64,000 nt of DNA from Bacteroidota bacterium (lineage in GTDB: Bacteria; Bacteroidota; Bacteroidia; Flavobacteriales; Flavobacteriaceae). The notes below the pieces were generated by a model, which worked only from the letters and a program-made list of their open reading frames with translations, ran no database searches and was not told the origin of the DNA. The position numbers were made by a program, and so were the translations under genes. The stretch is taken from positions 81,158-145,157 of the forward strand of contig JAEXIT010000005.1 in assembly GCA_023446155.1 (NCBI GenBank), given 5' to 3'. Of this stretch, positions 42,155 through 50,714 are shown one piece after another (position 1 is the first letter of the stretch; every line of letters starts with the position of its first letter).

Positions 42155-43664
42155 AAAATTCCTCCGATTTGAATTTTTATTGCTTATCGCCGTTTTTACA
42201 ATTGCGACCTGTGGATTGGTATACGAACTCGTGGCCGGTACACTGGCGAGTTACCTGTTAGGGGATTCCGTAAAACAGTTTTCGTTGATTATTGGTGTAT
42301 ACCTGTTTTCAATGGGGATTGGGTCGTATTTCTCAAAATTCATTACCAAAAAACTGCTGGACACCTTTGTCGAAATCGAAATATTGGTGGGCTTAGTAGG
42401 CGGTTTAAGTTCGGTAGTGCTATTTCTTTTATTCGAAAGTGTCGATTATTTTCAGTTTATCCTGTACCTGCTGGTGTTTACCACCGGCTGTTTGGTGGGA
42501 CTGGAAATTCCGCTGCTGATGAACATACTGAAAGATCGGGTGGCCTTCCGCGATCTGGTATCCAATGTGTTTACGTTCGATTATATCGGGGCACTATTGG
42601 CTTCGATATTGTTCCCTCTGGTATTGGTGCCACAGTTGGGCGTGATGCGAACTTCTTTGTTTTTTGGTATGATCAATATTGGAATTGCAATTGGGTTGTG
42701 TTTTCTGCTTAAAAAAGAATTAAACCGACCATTTGTTTTAAAAACAAAAGCAATCGCTTCGTTTTTGTTTTTGTTGCTTGTTTTTATATTTTCGGAAGCT
42801 ATTTTGTCCTTTTCGGAGGGGAAATTGTATGGAGAAAATATTGTTTATACGAGCTCGACGCCTTACCAGCGAATCGTACTGACGCATAATAAAAGTGATT
42901 ATCGTTTGTATCTTAATAATAACCTTCAGTTTAGCTCGGCCGACGAGTACCGTTACCACGAAGCTCTGGTACATCCGGTAATGGCTGCTGCCAAAAAAGT
43001 AGATCATGTATTGGTTTTGGGTGGCGGTGATGGTTTGGCCGTTCGGGAGATACTGAAATATAAAGAAGTGAAGAGTATTACTTTGGTCGATCTGGACGAA
43101 GGAATGACAAAACTGTTTCAAACCAATACGATTCTAACCGGTTTTAATCAAAATTCCTTAACCGATTCGAAAGTAAAGGTGATCAATCAGGATGCCTATA
43201 TCTGGGCTAAAAACTGTCCGCAAAAATTTGATGTGGCCATTATCGACTTTCCCGATCCGTCGAATTATAGTCTTGGGAAATTGTATTCGCTTAATTTTTA
43301 CAAATCGTTAGAAACGATTTTAACTCCCGAGGCTTTTGTTGTGGTTCAAACTACATCCCCATATTTTGCACCGAAGTCATTTTGGTGTATCAATAAGACG
43401 ATAAATGAAATTTTTCCAAAGGTGGACGCCTATCATGCCTATGTGCCGTCATTCGGTGAATGGGGCTATACCATTGCAACGCTTAATCCGCAGGCTACGT
43501 TTGCCACTGTAAACAGGAAAGTCGAAGGATTGCGATTTTACAATTATCAGTTTGATAAGTTTAATTTTTTTTCCAAAGATATGGTTTCCAATAACGTGGA
43601 GATTAATCGTCTGGACAATCAGATCTTAGTGCGCTATTTCGATGAAGAGTGGGGAAAATTATAA
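42147..43664 (+). CDS. speE: Membrane-anchored spermidine-synthase-like aminopropyltransferase
   Basis: The 505-aa protein has an N-terminal membrane domain of about seven segments (about 8-215, with the family signature CGLVYELVAGTLASYLLG) fused to a soluble SAM-type methyltransferase fold (about 225-500). The enzyme part has YQRIVLT, the substrate loop DEYRYHE, the cofactor loop GGGDG (292-296) followed by ITLVDLDEG, and the catalytic-type Asp in IIDFPDPS. It should transfer aminopropyl from decarboxylated SAM to an amine near the membrane. Its 3' end overlaps the next gene by 23 bp. Confidence 0.88.
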   Translation: MGKKFLRFEFLLLIAVFTIATCGLVYELVAGTLASYLLGDSVKQFSLIIGVYLFSMGIGSYFSKFITKKLLDTFVEIEILVGLVGGLSSVVLFLLFESVDYFQFILYLLVFTTGCLVGLEIPLLMNILKDRVAFRDLVSNVFTFDYIGALLASILFPLVLVPQLGVMRTSLFFGMINIGIAIGLCFLLKKELNRPFVLKTKAIASFLFLLLVFIFSEAILSFSEGKLYGENIVYTSSTPYQRIVLTHNKSDYRLYLNNNLQFSSADEYRYHEALVHPVMAAAKKVDHVLVLGGGDGLAVREILKYKEVKSITLVDLDEGMTKLFQTNTILTGFNQNSLTDSKVKVINQDAYIWAKNCPQKFDVAIIDFPDPSNYSLGKLYSLNFYKSLETILTPEAFVVVQTTSPYFAPKSFWCINKTINEIFPKVDAYHAYVPSFGEWGYTIATLNPQATFATVNRKVEGLRFYNYQFDKFNFFSKDMVSNNVEINRLDNQILVRYFDEEWGKL

Positions 43665-45267
43665 ATCAAGACGTACTTTTTTAAAAGGTATCGCTGCATC
43701 ATTGCTGTTGATTCCGCTGGCGCAATCCTGTAAAGAGAAAGTTCTGAAGATGGCGATCCGCTTGTCGGGAACCAATCATATACTGGGGCATCGTTTATGG
43801 ACAAAAAACTTTCCGAAGCCAACTCGGGAGATCCGTATTCCATACCTGATTGTAGGGGGTGGAATTACCGGTCTTAGCGCGGCACGACAACTTCATAAAA
43901 AAGGAATTTCCGATTTTTTACTGGTTGAGATGGAAGACCATTTGGGAGGTAATTCGTCCAATGGCGAAAACCGGTATTCGAAATATCCATTGGGAGCACA
44001 TTACCTTCCGTTGCCCAATTTTCAGGATAAAGAACTGCTGCAATTTCTGGAAGAAACCAAAATAATTACCGGATATGATGCCAAAGGTTTTCCGGTATTC
44101 GATGAAGAACAGCTGACTTTTTCGCCTCAGGAGCGGCTGTATTATAAAAACAGCTGGCAGGAAGGCTTGGTACCGCGATTGGGAATGACCAATGCGGAAG
44201 AAGAACAGTTTGAGCGGTTTTTTGATAAAATGGCGTTTTTTAGAAATGCAAAAGGATCGGATGGTGCCTATTTGTTCGATATCCCCTTAGCCCTTTCGTC
44301 TACCGATACTGAAACAAGAGCCTTGGATACGATTACCATGCAGGAGTGGATGGAACGCAACGGATTTACAACGGATGTGTTGCGGTATTATGTCGACTAT
44401 TGTTGCCGGGACGATTACGGTTTGGGCGTTGCCTACGTTTCGGCCTGGGCGGGAATTCATTATTTCTGTGGTCGCAAACACGATGCTACAGCCGATAAAA
44501 AAGAAAACGTACTCACCTGGGCGGAAGGAAATGCCAGGCTGGCGTCGCATTTGAAAAAATACACCGATCAGAAAATAGTAAAAAAGCATCTGGTATATCA
44601 GGTGGAAACCCGTAACGATACCGTTGCTGTTACAGCATTCGACAATGAAAAACAGGAATCGGTTACCATTATAGCCGATCGGGTACTTTTGGCTACACCA
44701 CAATTTATAAATCAGTATTTGCTCACCGGAAGAAAGGAATTTTCCAAAGCATTTCACTATGCGCCTTGGTTACTGGCGACGATAACGGTTGCGGAATTAA
44801 CCGATAATCAGAGTTATCCATTGTGCTGGGACAACGTGATACACGATGCGCAAGGACTGGGATATATTTATGATCAACATCAATCGTTGCAACAGTTGCA
44901 TCCCAAAAAAGTGATCACCTATTACCATAGTTTTTCATCGGGGAATCTACCGCAGACGCGAAGAGCAGTATACAAAAAAGATAAAGAATACTGGAAACAA
45001 CAGGTCATAGCCGATTTGCAAAAAGCCCATCCGGATATAGAACGCTACATCGAAACCATCGATATTCATCTTTTGGGACATGGTATGATCAGTCCTGTTC
45101 CCGGATTTTTATTCGGAAAAGAAAAAGAACTGGCGCGACAACCCATAGCCAATAGAATCTATTTCGGGCATTCGGATCTGGCTGGAATTTCTATTTTCGA
45201 GGAGGCTTTTCATCAGGGGATTAACGCCGTAAATAAAATGATAAACGATGCAACCCTGGATTCATAA
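43642..45267 (+). CDS. Tat-exported FAD amine-oxidase-like lipoprotein
   Basis: The 541-aa protein starts with a twin-arginine signal (SRRTFLK, residues 9-15) that ends in a lipobox-like LAQSC (Cys30), so it should fold in the cytoplasm with FAD, cross by Tat and be lipid-anchored in the periplasm. The FAD loop is LIVGGGITGLSAA (about 69-82), followed by LVEMEDHLGGNS. The C-terminal FAD segment is IYFGHSDLAG. The fold is that of monoamine and polyamine oxidases or phytoene desaturases. The operon context favours a polyamine-type substrate; this is inference. Confidence 0.85.
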   Translation: MKSGENYKSRRTFLKGIAASLLLIPLAQSCKEKVLKMAIRLSGTNHILGHRLWTKNFPKPTREIRIPYLIVGGGITGLSAARQLHKKGISDFLLVEMEDHLGGNSSNGENRYSKYPLGAHYLPLPNFQDKELLQFLEETKIITGYDAKGFPVFDEEQLTFSPQERLYYKNSWQEGLVPRLGMTNAEEEQFERFFDKMAFFRNAKGSDGAYLFDIPLALSSTDTETRALDTITMQEWMERNGFTTDVLRYYVDYCCRDDYGLGVAYVSAWAGIHYFCGRKHDATADKKENVLTWAEGNARLASHLKKYTDQKIVKKHLVYQVETRNDTVAVTAFDNEKQESVTIIADRVLLATPQFINQYLLTGRKEFSKAFHYAPWLLATITVAELTDNQSYPLCWDNVIHDAQGLGYIYDQHQSLQQLHPKKVITYYHSFSSGNLPQTRRAVYKKDKEYWKQQVIADLQKAHPDIERYIETIDIHLLGHGMISPVPGFLFGKEKELARQPIANRIYFGHSDLAGISIFEEAFHQGINAVNKMINDATLDS

Positions 45268-46261
45268 AGCGAAAACCGACAGTCTGTTTATTCTGTTACC
45301 ACCATTTTTGGTGTTGGCAGTGATTGTGCTTTTTCAGAAAGAAATCCTTTGGGCTGAACAACACTATTCGTTTTATACCTGGTTATTCCTGATTGTTTTT
45401 ATCGACGTGGCACATGTGTATGCGACCTTGTTTAAAACCTATTTTGTTGCCTCCGAATTTCAAAAGCGAAAAAAACTATTGATCGGTGTGCCGATAGGAT
45501 GTTTTTTAATTGGGATGCTACTGTTCTCTTTTGGGAGTGCCTTTTTTTGGTCGGTATTGGCCTATATTGCCGTGTTTCATTTTATCCGACAGCAATATGG
45601 TTTTATGCGGTTGTATTCCAGAAACGAACCCCGGATCAAAGCAAATAAAAATTTCGATAGTCTGGTTATTTATACGGCTACCGGATATCCGATGTTGTAC
45701 TGGTTTTTGTCGCCACAGCGAAATTTCAGCTGGTTTATGCCGGAGGAGTTTTTGAAATTTGAAAGTAGTTCCCTGTTGGATATAACAACGGTTCTGTACT
45801 ATGGTATATTGGGTGTTTATATAATACGAACCGTGTATCGGGCCGTAAAAGAACGCTATTTTAATATTCCGAAAAATATGGTGATTCTGGGAACGGCCTT
45901 ATCCTGGTATTTTGGAATTGTCTATTTTAATCAGGATTTGATTTTTACCGCTTTAAATGTGGTGTCGCACGGTATTCCCTATATGGCCTTGGTCTATTTA
46001 AAAGAAGTAAAACCGAAAGAAGATAGGGAGCAGGCTGTTTCGCGTAGCGGAATAAACGTTACGAGTCTGTTGTTTTATATTGGAATTTTATTGGGTATTG
46101 CTTTTGCCGAAGAATACCTTTGGGAAATTACTGTCTGGCAGGAACATTTTAATGCGGCTTCGTTTGATTTTACCGCCTTACATTTTCTTTTAGTGCCCTT
46201 GTTGGTCGTGCCGCAGTTTACCCATTATATACTGGACGGTTTTATATGGAAATCCAAATAA
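45248..46261 (+). CDS. Polytopic membrane protein with conserved-looking histidines
   Basis: I do not recognise this family by name. The 337-aa protein has about eight membrane segments. Polar histidine clusters sit at the ends of several of them: DVAHVYAT, FHFIRQQYG, VVSHGIPYMAL and FTHYILDGFIW. Spaced His in membrane helices suggests a metal or heme site, as in membrane hydroxylases, but the pattern does not match the desaturase boxes. It overlaps the FAD-protein gene by 20 bp and closes the operon, so a joint role with the oxidase is likely. Confidence 0.7.
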   Translation: MQPWIHKAKTDSLFILLPPFLVLAVIVLFQKEILWAEQHYSFYTWLFLIVFIDVAHVYATLFKTYFVASEFQKRKKLLIGVPIGCFLIGMLLFSFGSAFFWSVLAYIAVFHFIRQQYGFMRLYSRNEPRIKANKNFDSLVIYTATGYPMLYWFLSPQRNFSWFMPEEFLKFESSSLLDITTVLYYGILGVYIIRTVYRAVKERYFNIPKNMVILGTALSWYFGIVYFNQDLIFTALNVVSHGIPYMALVYLKEVKPKEDREQAVSRSGINVTSLLFYIGILLGIAFAEEYLWEITVWQEHFNAASFDFTALHFLLVPLLVVPQFTHYILDGFIWKSK

Positions 46262-46288
46262 AAAAACATCCTGAAAAGGATGTTTTTT
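46261..46288. terminator. Bidirectional terminator closing the polyamine operon
   Basis: Stem AAAAAACATCCT/AGGATGTTTTTT with a GAAA tetraloop, between two convergent genes. Confidence 0.9.
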
Positions 46289-46291
46289 GTT

Positions 46292-47077
46292 TTATGTGGT
46301 TGCCAGGTTTTTCTGACGGATAGTTTCTTCAATGGCATTCCATAATCCGATGCGTTTTTCCAACGCCAATATGGAAACGCTTTCCACTTCACTCCATTTT
46401 TCGGTATCGTTACCGCAAAGTTCGGAAATCATCTGCATGGCCATCGGACCGTGATCATCTGCATCGAGTTCGATATGGCGTTCGAAATAATAGATCAGTT
46501 TGGAAAGATCCGTAGCCGGGAAATTCTCCTGAAAATGTCTTAGGATGGCAGTAAACATCCCCGGAATCAGGTCCTCACGACCGAAGGTGAAAGCAGCCGC
46601 AATTTCATGTGGTTTTCCCTGCTCGATTACGCGGAACGTAAAATCAAGGAAAGCCTTGATATTTGGGTGTAAACTGCTTTGTTTGATCGATACAAAAATA
46701 TTCTGAGTCGTTACCACATTGTCCAGGAATTGGTGAACCTGAGTCGTATTGGCCTGACAATCGTTCATGGCGTCAATATACATTTCGAAATGACTCAGTC
46801 GTTTTCCATCCAAAGAAATATCGGATTCTTCTGCGAGTACAATTTCGTTGATCAAATAACGGGTTTCCGGGTTTTTCGTAGCAAACCACGGTGTAGTCGT
46901 ACAGGTTAATTTCGACTGTAAGGCTTTTAGCAATGACATAAAATCCCAAACGGCATATACGTGTCCTTCAAGAAAACAATGCAGGTCGTCTATATTTTGA
47001 ATCTGGCTGTATAAAGGATGGTTTAAAAGGATATCCTTTTGGGGTTGAATCTTTTTATTGATGGATGGTATATTCAT
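46292..47077 (-). CDS. DUF3050 protein, heme-oxygenase-like diiron fold
   Basis: A helical protein of 261 aa with ligand-like residues in the pattern of heme-oxygenase-like diiron oxidases: His39 (EGHVYAVWDFM), Glu83/84 with His96 (EIVLAEESD then SHFEMY), Glu168 (FGREDLIPGM), and the closing helix YYFERHIELDADDHG (Glu199, His201, His209). DUF3050 is placed in that structural clan; the reaction is unknown. It is convergent to the polyamine operon and has its own promoter motif, so there is no evidence that they work together. Confidence 0.82.
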   Translation of the reverse strand: MNIPSINKKIQPQKDILLNHPLYSQIQNIDDLHCFLEGHVYAVWDFMSLLKALQSKLTCTTTPWFATKNPETRYLINEIVLAEESDISLDGKRLSHFEMYIDAMNDCQANTTQVHQFLDNVVTTQNIFVSIKQSSLHPNIKAFLDFTFRVIEQGKPHEIAAAFTFGREDLIPGMFTAILRHFQENFPATDLSKLIYYFERHIELDADDHGPMAMQMISELCGNDTEKWSEVESVSILALEKRIGLWNAIEETIRQKNLATT

Positions 47078-47093
47078 TGGTGAAAATTTAGTA

Positions 47094-47101
47094 CAAAAAT
47101 A
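47094..47101 (-). promoter_or_regulatory. -7 element (TATTTTTG) of the DUF3050 gene
   Basis: Exact TAnnTTTG on the minus strand 17 bp before the start. Confidence 0.55.
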
Positions 47102-47190
47102 AACAAGCTAGCGGTTATGCGAATAGCTTTTAACATTGATTTACGTATAAAACGATCAATTGGTTTTATAATGTCTCGTTTTGACCATAA

Positions 47191-47218
47191 AAAAAGAGCT
47201 TGGTTACAAGCTCTTTTT
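47191..47218. terminator. Intrinsic terminator of the glutaryl-CoA-dehydrogenase-like gene
   Basis: Stem AAAAAGAGCTTG/CAAGCTCTTTTT with a GTTA loop, 23 bp past the stop on the minus strand. Confidence 0.88.
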
Positions 47219-47240
47219 AAATATATCGGGATTTTAAATC

Positions 47241-48419
47241 CTATTTGAATGCGTTTAATCCGGTGACATCCATACCTGTGATCAACAAGTGGATATCGTG
47301 TGTACCTTCGTACGTCACAACCGATTCTAAATTCATCATATGACGCATGATCGAGTATTCACCTGTGATTCCCATACCGCCTAACATCTGACGTGCATCA
47401 CGGGCAATGGTTAAAGCCATATCCACATTGTTGCGTTTTGCCATAGAAATCTGAGCCGATGTAGCTCTTCCTTCGTTACGCAATACACCCAATCTCCAGG
47501 TTAATAACTGAGCCTTAGTGATTTCGGTGATCATTTCGGCTAATTTCTTTTGTTGTAATTGTGTTGCTCCAATTGGTTTGTCAAACTGGATACGCTCTTT
47601 TGAATAACGTAAAGCAGTATCGTAACAGTCCATTGCGGCACCGATAGCGCCCCATGCAATTCCGTAACGTGCCGAATCAAGACATCCCAGTGGCGCTCCT
47701 AATCCGGATTTGTTTGGTAATAAGTTTTCTTTTGGAACTTTTACGTTGTCGAAAATCAACTCACCTGTTGCCGAAGCACGTAGTGACCATTTATTGTGTG
47801 TTTCAGGAGTTGAAAAGCCTTCCATACCTCTTTCAACGATTAATCCGTAGATTCTTCCTTCTTCGTTTTTAGCCCAAACCACAGCGATATCGGCAAATGG
47901 CGCATTGGAAATCCACATTTTAGCACCGTTTAGTAAATAGTGATCCCCCATATCTTTAAAGTTGGTCACCATACCACCCGGGTTTGAACCGTAATCCGGC
48001 TCTGTTAATCCGAAACAACCGATAAATTCTCCGGTCGCTAATTTCGGAAGGTATTTCATACGTTGCTCTTCGTTACCGTATTTCCAGATCGGATACATTA
48101 CCAATGAAGATTGAACGGAAGAAGTAGAACGTACTCCAGAATCTCCTCTTTCAATTTCCTGCATGATTAAACCGTACGAGATCTGATCCAATCCGGCACC
48201 ACCATATTCCACAGGAATATAAGGACCAAAACCACCGATTTCTGCTAAACCGTTGATGATTTGTTTCGGGAATTCCGCTTTTTGAGCATATTCTTCGATA
48301 ATTGGAGATACGTCACGTTTTACCCAGGCACGGGCAGCATCACGTACTAATTTATGTTCGTCTGATAATAAATCGTCTAATAGGTAATAATCAGGAGCTT
48401 GAAATAAGTCTGGTTTCAT
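47241..48419 (-). CDS. gcdH: Acyl-CoA dehydrogenase, glutaryl-CoA dehydrogenase type
   Basis: A 392-aa FAD enzyme. The segments CFGLTEPDYGSNPGGM, KMWISNAPFAD and DARQMLGGMGITGEY are typical of the family, and the catalytic base is Glu371 in TYEGTHDIH. The CLDSARYGIAWG segment carries the Arg that pairs with the terminal carboxylate of glutaryl-CoA in GCDH, which supports that substrate. It would oxidise and decarboxylate glutaryl-CoA to crotonyl-CoA in lysine and tryptophan degradation. It is a single-gene unit with promoter motif and terminator. Confidence 0.92.
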   Translation of the reverse strand: MKPDLFQAPDYYLLDDLLSDEHKLVRDAARAWVKRDVSPIIEEYAQKAEFPKQIINGLAEIGGFGPYIPVEYGGAGLDQISYGLIMQEIERGDSGVRSTSSVQSSLVMYPIWKYGNEEQRMKYLPKLATGEFIGCFGLTEPDYGSNPGGMVTNFKDMGDHYLLNGAKMWISNAPFADIAVVWAKNEEGRIYGLIVERGMEGFSTPETHNKWSLRASATGELIFDNVKVPKENLLPNKSGLGAPLGCLDSARYGIAWGAIGAAMDCYDTALRYSKERIQFDKPIGATQLQQKKLAEMITEITKAQLLTWRLGVLRNEGRATSAQISMAKRNNVDMALTIARDARQMLGGMGITGEYSIMRHMMNLESVVTYEGTHDIHLLITGMDVTGLNAFK

Positions 48420-48439
48420 TGTTTATAAATTTTGGTTCA

Positions 48440-48447
48440 CAAAAGTA
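48440..48447 (-). promoter_or_regulatory. gcdH: -7 element (TACTTTTG) of the gcdH-like gene
   Basis: Exact TAnnTTTG on the minus strand. A -33-type TTG lies 20 bp further upstream (CAA at 48468-48470 on the plus strand), giving one of the better complete promoters in the window. Confidence 0.65.
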
Positions 48448-48649
48448 AGCAAACAAAATCAACTTTTCAATACTATAGAACGCTATAATATCGAATTGTC
48501 CTAAATTTTAGACGTATAAATTGGTGGTTTTGAAATTATTTTTGTTTTGAAAATGTGAAAAATTCAAAAACCAATAAAATGTTTTAAGCGGGTGTGGTTT
48601 GTTATAAATATAACAAATGATTGTTTGGAATAAAGATGAAAGAAATGTT

Positions 48650-49357
48650 TTATAACTTCAGATAGAAGTCTTTGGTCAGTGCGGTATATTCCGGGGTATA
48701 TTGATGGCGGGCTATTTCGATAATAAGCTCGTTCGTTTCCGTTTGATTTTCCGGATTTCGGGAAAAGGCGATTAGGCTTCGCTTGATTTCGGTGGTTGGG
48801 GTGCCTTTAACCCGGGTGATTTTAAAAGGAAACAAATCACATTCCTGAGCCAATCCGATAAAACGTTCTTCTTCTTTAAATGGAATGATCACGGCAAAAA
48901 CACCGTTGTCGGATAATAAAACCGAAGCTGCTTCCGTCAGATCTTCAAAAGGCATGGCGTCTTCAAATCGGGCGCGATCCCGTTGTTCATTTTGGGAATA
49001 GTAGGTGTCGGTATAAAACGGCGGATTGGAAACAATCAGGTCGTATTCGTCTTCAATCTCTTCTGCGAATTCATCCAAAGCGGCATGATAGCAAAACAAA
49101 CGATCATTCCACGGACTGTTTTCAAAATTTTCGACCGTCTGTTCATAGGCTTCTTCGTCAATTTCCAAGGCATCGACTTGTTCGGCCATGCTGCGTTGTG
49201 CCAGCATTAATGCAATTAAACCGGTTCCGGCACCAATATCCAGAATACTGTACGGATAATGGTGAAGTGGAGCCCAGGCGCCTAATAAAACACCGTCGGT
49301 ACCCACTTTCATGGCACAACGATCCTGAGCGATGGTAAATTGCTTAAACTGAAACAT
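48650..49357 (-). CDS. trmN6: tRNA1(Val) (adenine(37)-N6)-methyltransferase
   Basis: A SAM-dependent methyltransferase of 235 aa with the SAM loop LDIGAGTGLIALMLAQR (about 39-55) and the N6-amino methylase motif NPPFY (about 115-119), as in YfiC/TrmN6. The N-terminal QFTIAQDRCAMKVGTDGVLLGAWA is the family signature. It modifies A37 of tRNA-Val. It is the last gene of an rpsP-rimM-trmN6 operon, 6 bp after rimM. Confidence 0.93.
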   Translation of the reverse strand: MFQFKQFTIAQDRCAMKVGTDGVLLGAWAPLHHYPYSILDIGAGTGLIALMLAQRSMAEQVDALEIDEEAYEQTVENFENSPWNDRLFCYHAALDEFAEEIEDEYDLIVSNPPFYTDTYYSQNEQRDRARFEDAMPFEDLTEAASVLLSDNGVFAVIIPFKEEERFIGLAQECDLFPFKITRVKGTPTTEIKRSLIAFSRNPENQTETNELIIEIARHQYTPEYTALTKDFYLKL

Positions 49358-49363
49358 CAGCTA

Positions 49364-49894
49364 TTAATTGTTCAGGTAGAGGTCAACCAGACCTTCCGGA
49401 GTGTTGAGAACCACTTTTTTGTTTGGTCGATCAATGGCAACGATAAAATCGTCGATCATCGGGACTAAGATTTCGATCCCGTTGTGTTCGATTTCAAACA
49501 AGGGTTGTGCGGTACTGTCGTTAATCGAAACGATTTTTCCGATAATCCCTAAACGGGTATCTTCCACATCGAAACCGATTACTTCGTGGAAATAAAATTT
49601 GTTACCTTCCAATTTCGGTAAGGCACTTAAAGGTAGGTATAAAGCACAGCCAAGTAGCTTGTCGGCTTCTTCCTCGCTAGCTACATCTTCAAAACGGATT
49701 CTAAGGAAATCGTTTTTGTGTAGCGAACAGCTTTCAATAAAAAAAGGAACCAGATTATTGTTGAATTCAACAAAAACTGATTCCAATTCTTCGTACATTT
49801 CCGGTTCGTCCGTGTCTAAATAAGCCAGAACTTCCCCTTTAAAGCTGAATTTTTTAGCGATTTTACCTAAATAGAAGCATTCTTCTTTACGCAT
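49364..49894 (-). CDS. rimM: Ribosome maturation factor RimM
   Basis: A 30S assembly factor that binds S19, of about 176 aa, with an N-terminal RimM domain (FYLGKIAKKFSFKGEV at about 7-22) and a C-terminal PRC barrel (FYFHEVIGFDVEDTRLGIIGK then LFEIEHNGIEILVPMIDDF). The open frame extends to 49963, but that would overlap rpsP in another frame and add a Lys/Leu-rich tail without family similarity; the ATG at 49894 is right. It follows rpsP by 16 bp. Confidence 0.93.
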   Translation of the reverse strand: MRKEECFYLGKIAKKFSFKGEVLAYLDTDEPEMYEELESVFVEFNNNLVPFFIESCSLHKNDFLRIRFEDVASEEEADKLLGCALYLPLSALPKLEGNKFYFHEVIGFDVEDTRLGIIGKIVSINDSTAQPLFEIEHNGIEILVPMIDDFIVAIDRPNKKVVLNTPEGLVDLYLNN

Positions 49895-49910
49895 GGAATC
49901 GCCGGGTAAA

Positions 49911-50462
49911 TTAAGCTTGAGTTTCTTCGTTGTTTTCTTCAACAGCAGGAGCTTCTTCGGCAACTTCTTCAGCAGCAGCTTCTTCAGTTGCAGCAGCCTC
50001 AGCAGCTTTAGCAGCTTCTTCAGCAGCAGCCAAACGCTTAGCGTTTACTTCTTGCTCTGCTTTTAACGCTTTAGCTTTAGCATCAGCCTGAGCTTTGCTT
50101 AAACCATCTTTTTTAGCGTCAACTTTAGATGCTTTTTCATCTAACCAAGCAGCCAATTTAGCGTCAGCTTGCTCTTGCGTTAAAGCACCTTTACGAACAC
50201 CTCCGTCTAAGTGGTGTTTTAATAAAGCACCTTTGTAAGAAAGGATAGCTCTTGCAGTGTCAGTTGGCTGAGCACCGTTGTGTAACCATTGTACAGCACT
50301 GTCAAGGTTTAAGTCGATAGTGGCTGGGTTAGTGTTTGGATTGTAAGTTCCGATTTTTTCTAGGAATTTACCATCTCTTTTTGCGCGAGCATCAGCTGCA
50401 ACAATCCAGTAAAAAGGTTTCCCTTTTTTACCATGTCTTTGTAATCTAATTTTTACTGACAT
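49911..50462 (-). CDS. rpsP: 30S ribosomal protein S16 with long acidic tail
   Basis: The first 90 or so residues are a standard S16 (MSVKIRLQRHGKKGKPFYWIV, then GTYNPNTNPATIDL). The rest, to residue 183, is an Ala/Lys/Glu-rich low-complexity extension ending in almost pure Ala/Glu/Val. As I recall, such tails are common in Bacteroidetes S16 and are absent in the E. coli protein of about 82 aa. It is the first gene of an operon with rimM and trmN6. Confidence 0.97.
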   Translation of the reverse strand: MSVKIRLQRHGKKGKPFYWIVAADARAKRDGKFLEKIGTYNPNTNPATIDLNLDSAVQWLHNGAQPTDTARAILSYKGALLKHHLDGGVRKGALTQEQADAKLAAWLDEKASKVDAKKDGLSKAQADAKAKALKAEQEVNAKRLAAAEEAAKAAEAAATEEAAAEEVAEEAPAVEENNEETQA

Positions 50463-50511
50463 AATCTTATGATTAAATTTTGAGGTACACGACCTCTGTT
50501 AATTAAGGGTG

Positions 50512-50519
50512 CAAATATA
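50512..50519 (-). promoter_or_regulatory. rpsP: -7 element (TATATTTG) of the rpsP operon
   Basis: Exact TAnnTTTG on the minus strand about 50 bp before the rpsP start. Confidence 0.6.
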
Positions 50520-50668
50520 TAAAACTTTTAAATACAAACGAATACAAAATGGATAAAATCCGAAGTGTCTGGGGTGGACAAAAGATGGAGCTATCGTTTT
50601 GAAAACAAGACAACTTAGGCGTTTTTGTGATTTTTTATGATTTTATTAGCTTATTATCTATAAAAAAC

Positions 50669-50676
50669 TATTTTTG
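50669..50676 (+). promoter_or_regulatory. -7 element (TATTTTTG) of the lipoprotein gene
   Basis: Exact TAnnTTTG match 38 bp before the start. Confidence 0.6.
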
Positions 50677-50714
50677 TAGAAATAAAAGAACCCAAATATT
50701 AATTCGAATTTAAA

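Noticed and set aside
49895..49963. N-terminal extension of RimM into rpsP
   Set aside because: Lys/Leu-rich sequence with no similarity to RimM; the ATG at 49894 gives the conserved N-terminus.
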